Positions 11,393-13,333 of a stretch of 13,333 bases of DNA are shown here, piece by piece. The stretch's first letter is position 1; each line of letters opens with the position of its first letter. The translations under genes were made by a program, and so were the position numbers. The DNA lies in NCBI GenBank assembly GCA_003488145.1, contig DNMQ01000453.1:1-13333 (forward strand). The letters are read 5' to 3'. Source of the DNA: Pseudomonas sp. (GTDB lineage Bacteria > Pseudomonadota > Gammaproteobacteria > Pseudomonadales > Pseudomonadaceae). The notes beneath the pieces were generated by a model, which was not told the DNA's origin, ran no database searches, and worked only from the letters and a program-made list of their open reading frames with translations.

Positions 11393-11423
11393 CGTCTCGA
11401 TTTCGCTATTCGGAATCGAGACG
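11393..11423 (+). terminator. Strong hairpin after accA, probable terminator or 3' stabiliser
   Basis: A perfect 10-bp inverted repeat (CGTCTCGATT 11393-11402 with AATCGAGACG 11414-11423) extends by one wobble and two GC pairs to a 13-bp stem closing a five-base loop CTATT. It begins 18 nt after the accA stop. Position and stability suggest transcript-end formation. The absence of a T run on either strand means intrinsic termination would be inefficient. Confidence 0.5.
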
Positions 11424-11510
11424 GGCATCGCTTCACCGTCTACCGCTCTATCGCTGCTTCCATCGCCGGGCTTTATGCTTGCCGACAACGCCGGTCATCG
11501 AAGCGCCGCC

Positions 11511-12800
11511 ATGTCCCTTGATTCCCTTCTGCTTTCCACCCTTGCTCCCTGGCGTGGTTCACCGACCTGGTGGGTGGCCTTCTCCGGTGGTCTTGATTCG
11601 ACCGTCCTCCTGCATTCCCTGGCCCGGCTTGCTGCCCAGCACGAGCTCCCTGCGATCCGCGCGATCCATGTGCATCATGGCCTGCAAGCCGCTGGTGATG
11701 AGTGGCCGGCACACTGTCAGGCGGTCTGTGACGGTTTAGGCGTTCCTCTACACGTGATTCGCGTGCAGGTTCTGCCCGGCGCAAGCGTCGAGCGTGCGGC
11801 GCGCGAAGCGCGTTATGAGGCGTTTTCTGGCTGTCTGGGGGAGGGCGAGCTGCTTTTGACCGGGCAGCACCGTGATGATCAGGCAGAAACAGTGCTGTTT
11901 CGCCTGCTTCGGGGCGCAGGCGTGCGTGGGCTGGCCGCGATGCCGGTTGCGCGGCCGTTAGGTCGGGGCTCTCTGGTACGTCCACTGCTTGGTGCGTCTC
12001 GTGCCGAGCTCGACGCCTACGCCCGGCGTAACACGCTGTGCTGGGTGGACGATCCCAGCAATCAGGATCACGACTATTCGCGAAATTTTCTGCGCCGAGA
12101 GGTCATGCCGCTGTTGCAACAGCGCTGGCCGCAGGCGGCTTCGAGTATGGCTCGAGCAGCGGCCCATATGACTGAAGCGCAGCAATTGCTGGACGAGCTG
12201 GCGCAACAGGATCTGCTCATTGCGAACACGGTCAGCGCTTTTGAGTGGCTGCGCCTGCCCAGCCTTGCGCTACCGCCGTTGCGAGCATTGACGCCGGTGC
12301 GTCAGCGCAACGCGCTACGTCATTGGCTGGCGAGCTTCACGCTGGCGCCGGATGAGGATCACTGGGCCGGCTGGGCGTCGCTGCTGAATGCCCGGCCGGA
12401 TGCCGCGCCGCGATGGTGCTTGGCTGGAGGCGAGCTGCAGCGCACTGGCGATCGGGTCTGGTGGCTGCCCGATAGCTGGCTTGAGCCGGTTGTCGAGCCG
12501 ATCGACTGGTCGGATCCGTCTACAGCCCTGGAGCTACCAGGCAATGGCATGCTTCGAGGGGAGGGTGAGCCACCTGCCGGTAAACTCCAGGTCCGCTATC
12601 GGCACGGTGGCGAGGCGCTTCTCGTGCCTGGCCGAGGCCGGCGCGACCTGAAGCGTCTGCTTAACGAGGCTGGCGTTCCCCATTTTGCGCGCAGTCGTCT
12701 GCCATTGCTTTACTGCAATGATGAACTGATCGGCGTGGCCAATCTGCCAGTCCTGGCTAACGGGCGGTTCGCCCTGTATTGGGGCGTGCCGGACTTCTAA
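11511..12800 (+). CDS. tilS: TilS, tRNA(Ile)-lysidine synthetase
   Basis: TilS attaches lysine to C34 of tRNA-Ile2 (CAU anticodon) using ATP, switching both codon reading (AUG to AUA) and charging identity; it is essential in most bacteria. From ATG at 11511 the product is 429 residues. The N-type ATP pyrophosphatase domain carries the PP-loop SGGLDS at 25-30, IHVHHGLQ, and HRDDQAET at 120-127. LLRGAGVRGLAAM and the CWVDDPSNQDHDYSRN segment follow, the latter ending in the N-R-L type motif of the family (FLRREVMPLL). The C-terminal domain (about 355-429; VRYRHGGEALLVPG, LKRLLNEAGVPHFARSRLPLL) is the tRNA acceptor-stem recognition module. An in-frame ATG at 11475 would add 12 residues; I prefer 11511 because the added residues do not look like family sequence. 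Neither start has a clear Shine-Dalgarno. Confidence 0.94.
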   Translation: MSLDSLLLSTLAPWRGSPTWWVAFSGGLDSTVLLHSLARLAAQHELPAIRAIHVHHGLQAAGDEWPAHCQAVCDGLGVPLHVIRVQVLPGASVERAAREARYEAFSGCLGEGELLLTGQHRDDQAETVLFRLLRGAGVRGLAAMPVARPLGRGSLVRPLLGASRAELDAYARRNTLCWVDDPSNQDHDYSRNFLRREVMPLLQQRWPQAASSMARAAAHMTEAQQLLDELAQQDLLIANTVSAFEWLRLPSLALPPLRALTPVRQRNALRHWLASFTLAPDEDHWAGWASLLNARPDAAPRWCLAGGELQRTGDRVWWLPDSWLEPVVEPIDWSDPSTALELPGNGMLRGEGEPPAGKLQVRYRHGGEALLVPGRGRRDLKRLLNEAGVPHFARSRLPLLYCNDELIGVANLPVLANGRFALYWGVPDF

Positions 12801-12805
12801 GTGGT

Positions 12806-12834
12806 TTGAGCTGATAAGGCCTTTCCGGTAGACT
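12806..12834 (+). promoter_or_regulatory. Candidate sigma-70 promoter for pyrG
   Basis: TTGAGC (12806-12811) and TAGACT (12829-12834) each match four of six consensus bases and are separated by the ideal 17 nt. The promoter lies just after the tilS stop and would give a leader of roughly 125 nt before the pyrG ATG. Confidence 0.5.
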
Positions 12835-12887
12835 ACGCTCCCGTCTCAATACAGCTTCTGCGGTTTCTTCGAATCCGTGGCAGTTGC

Positions 12888-12912
12888 GCTATTGCCGCTC
12901 GCGAGCAATGGC
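12888..12912 (+). repeat. Hairpin in the pyrG leader
   Basis: An 8-bp stem (GCTATTGC 12888-12895 with GCAATGGC 12905-12912, one wobble) closes a 9-nt loop. An alternative fold uses the overlapping perfect palindrome GCTCGCGAGC (12897-12906). Because the two folds exclude each other, a switch is conceivable but unproven. Confidence 0.4.
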
Positions 12913-12947
12913 ATCTTCGCTTTCCCCCGGCGGCGCCGGCCGCTTAA

Positions 12948-13333
<386 letters not shown>

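Noticed and set aside
10319..11488. 389-codon open frame on the - strand opposite accA
   Set aside because: It covers a certain accA gene, shows no recognisable domain, and is what GC-rich third positions produce on the opposite strand.

Overview
This window is a contiguous, gene-dense piece of chromosome from a gammaproteobacterium. Protein wording, gene lengths and gene order fit Pseudomonadaceae. The closest fit from memory is a Pseudomonas or Stutzerimonas (P. stutzeri-group) species, but no database search was possible and the genus call is an inference. All genes lie on the + strand. Base composition is fairly GC-rich throughout, and I see no compositional break, insertion sequence, phage gene, CRISPR array, tRNA or rRNA.

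Layout: (1) The 3' three-quarters of bamA (outer-membrane protein insertase), then skp/ompH (periplasmic chaperone). (2) The lipid A and fatty acid block lpxD - fabZ - lpxA - lpxB, followed by rnhB. From skp to rnhB the genes are nearly touching or overlapping (1-nt gaps, an ATGA overlap, a TGATG overlap), apart from a 103-nt gap before fabZ. (3) dnaE, the replicative polymerase alpha subunit, after a 155-nt gap with a possible promoter. (4) accA, after a 182-nt leader rich in inverted repeats. (5) tilS, after a strong hairpin. (6) The first 121 codons of pyrG, behind a plausible sigma-70 promoter and a leader with its own hairpin.

How the genes fit together: BamA and Skp build outer-membrane proteins. 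LpxA, LpxD and LpxB carry out early lipid A synthesis. FabZ supplies the fatty acid elongation cycle that uses the same 3-hydroxyacyl-ACP pool that LpxA and LpxD draw on. AccA feeds malonyl-CoA into that cycle. RnhB and DnaE act on DNA, TilS matures tRNA-Ile2, and PyrG makes CTP. The region therefore joins envelope assembly with core macromolecule synthesis, as in the well-known enterobacterial bamA-to-accA cluster.

I found no previously undescribed system here. The points worth a second look are regulatory: the stacked inverted repeats before accA, the 13-bp hairpin after accA, the pyrG leader, and a possible operon break before fabZ. One enzyme detail also stands out, an LpxA acyl-chain ruler residue that predicts C10 lipid A chains. 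No stretch of more than about 300 bases lacks a gene; the longest gap is 182 bases.
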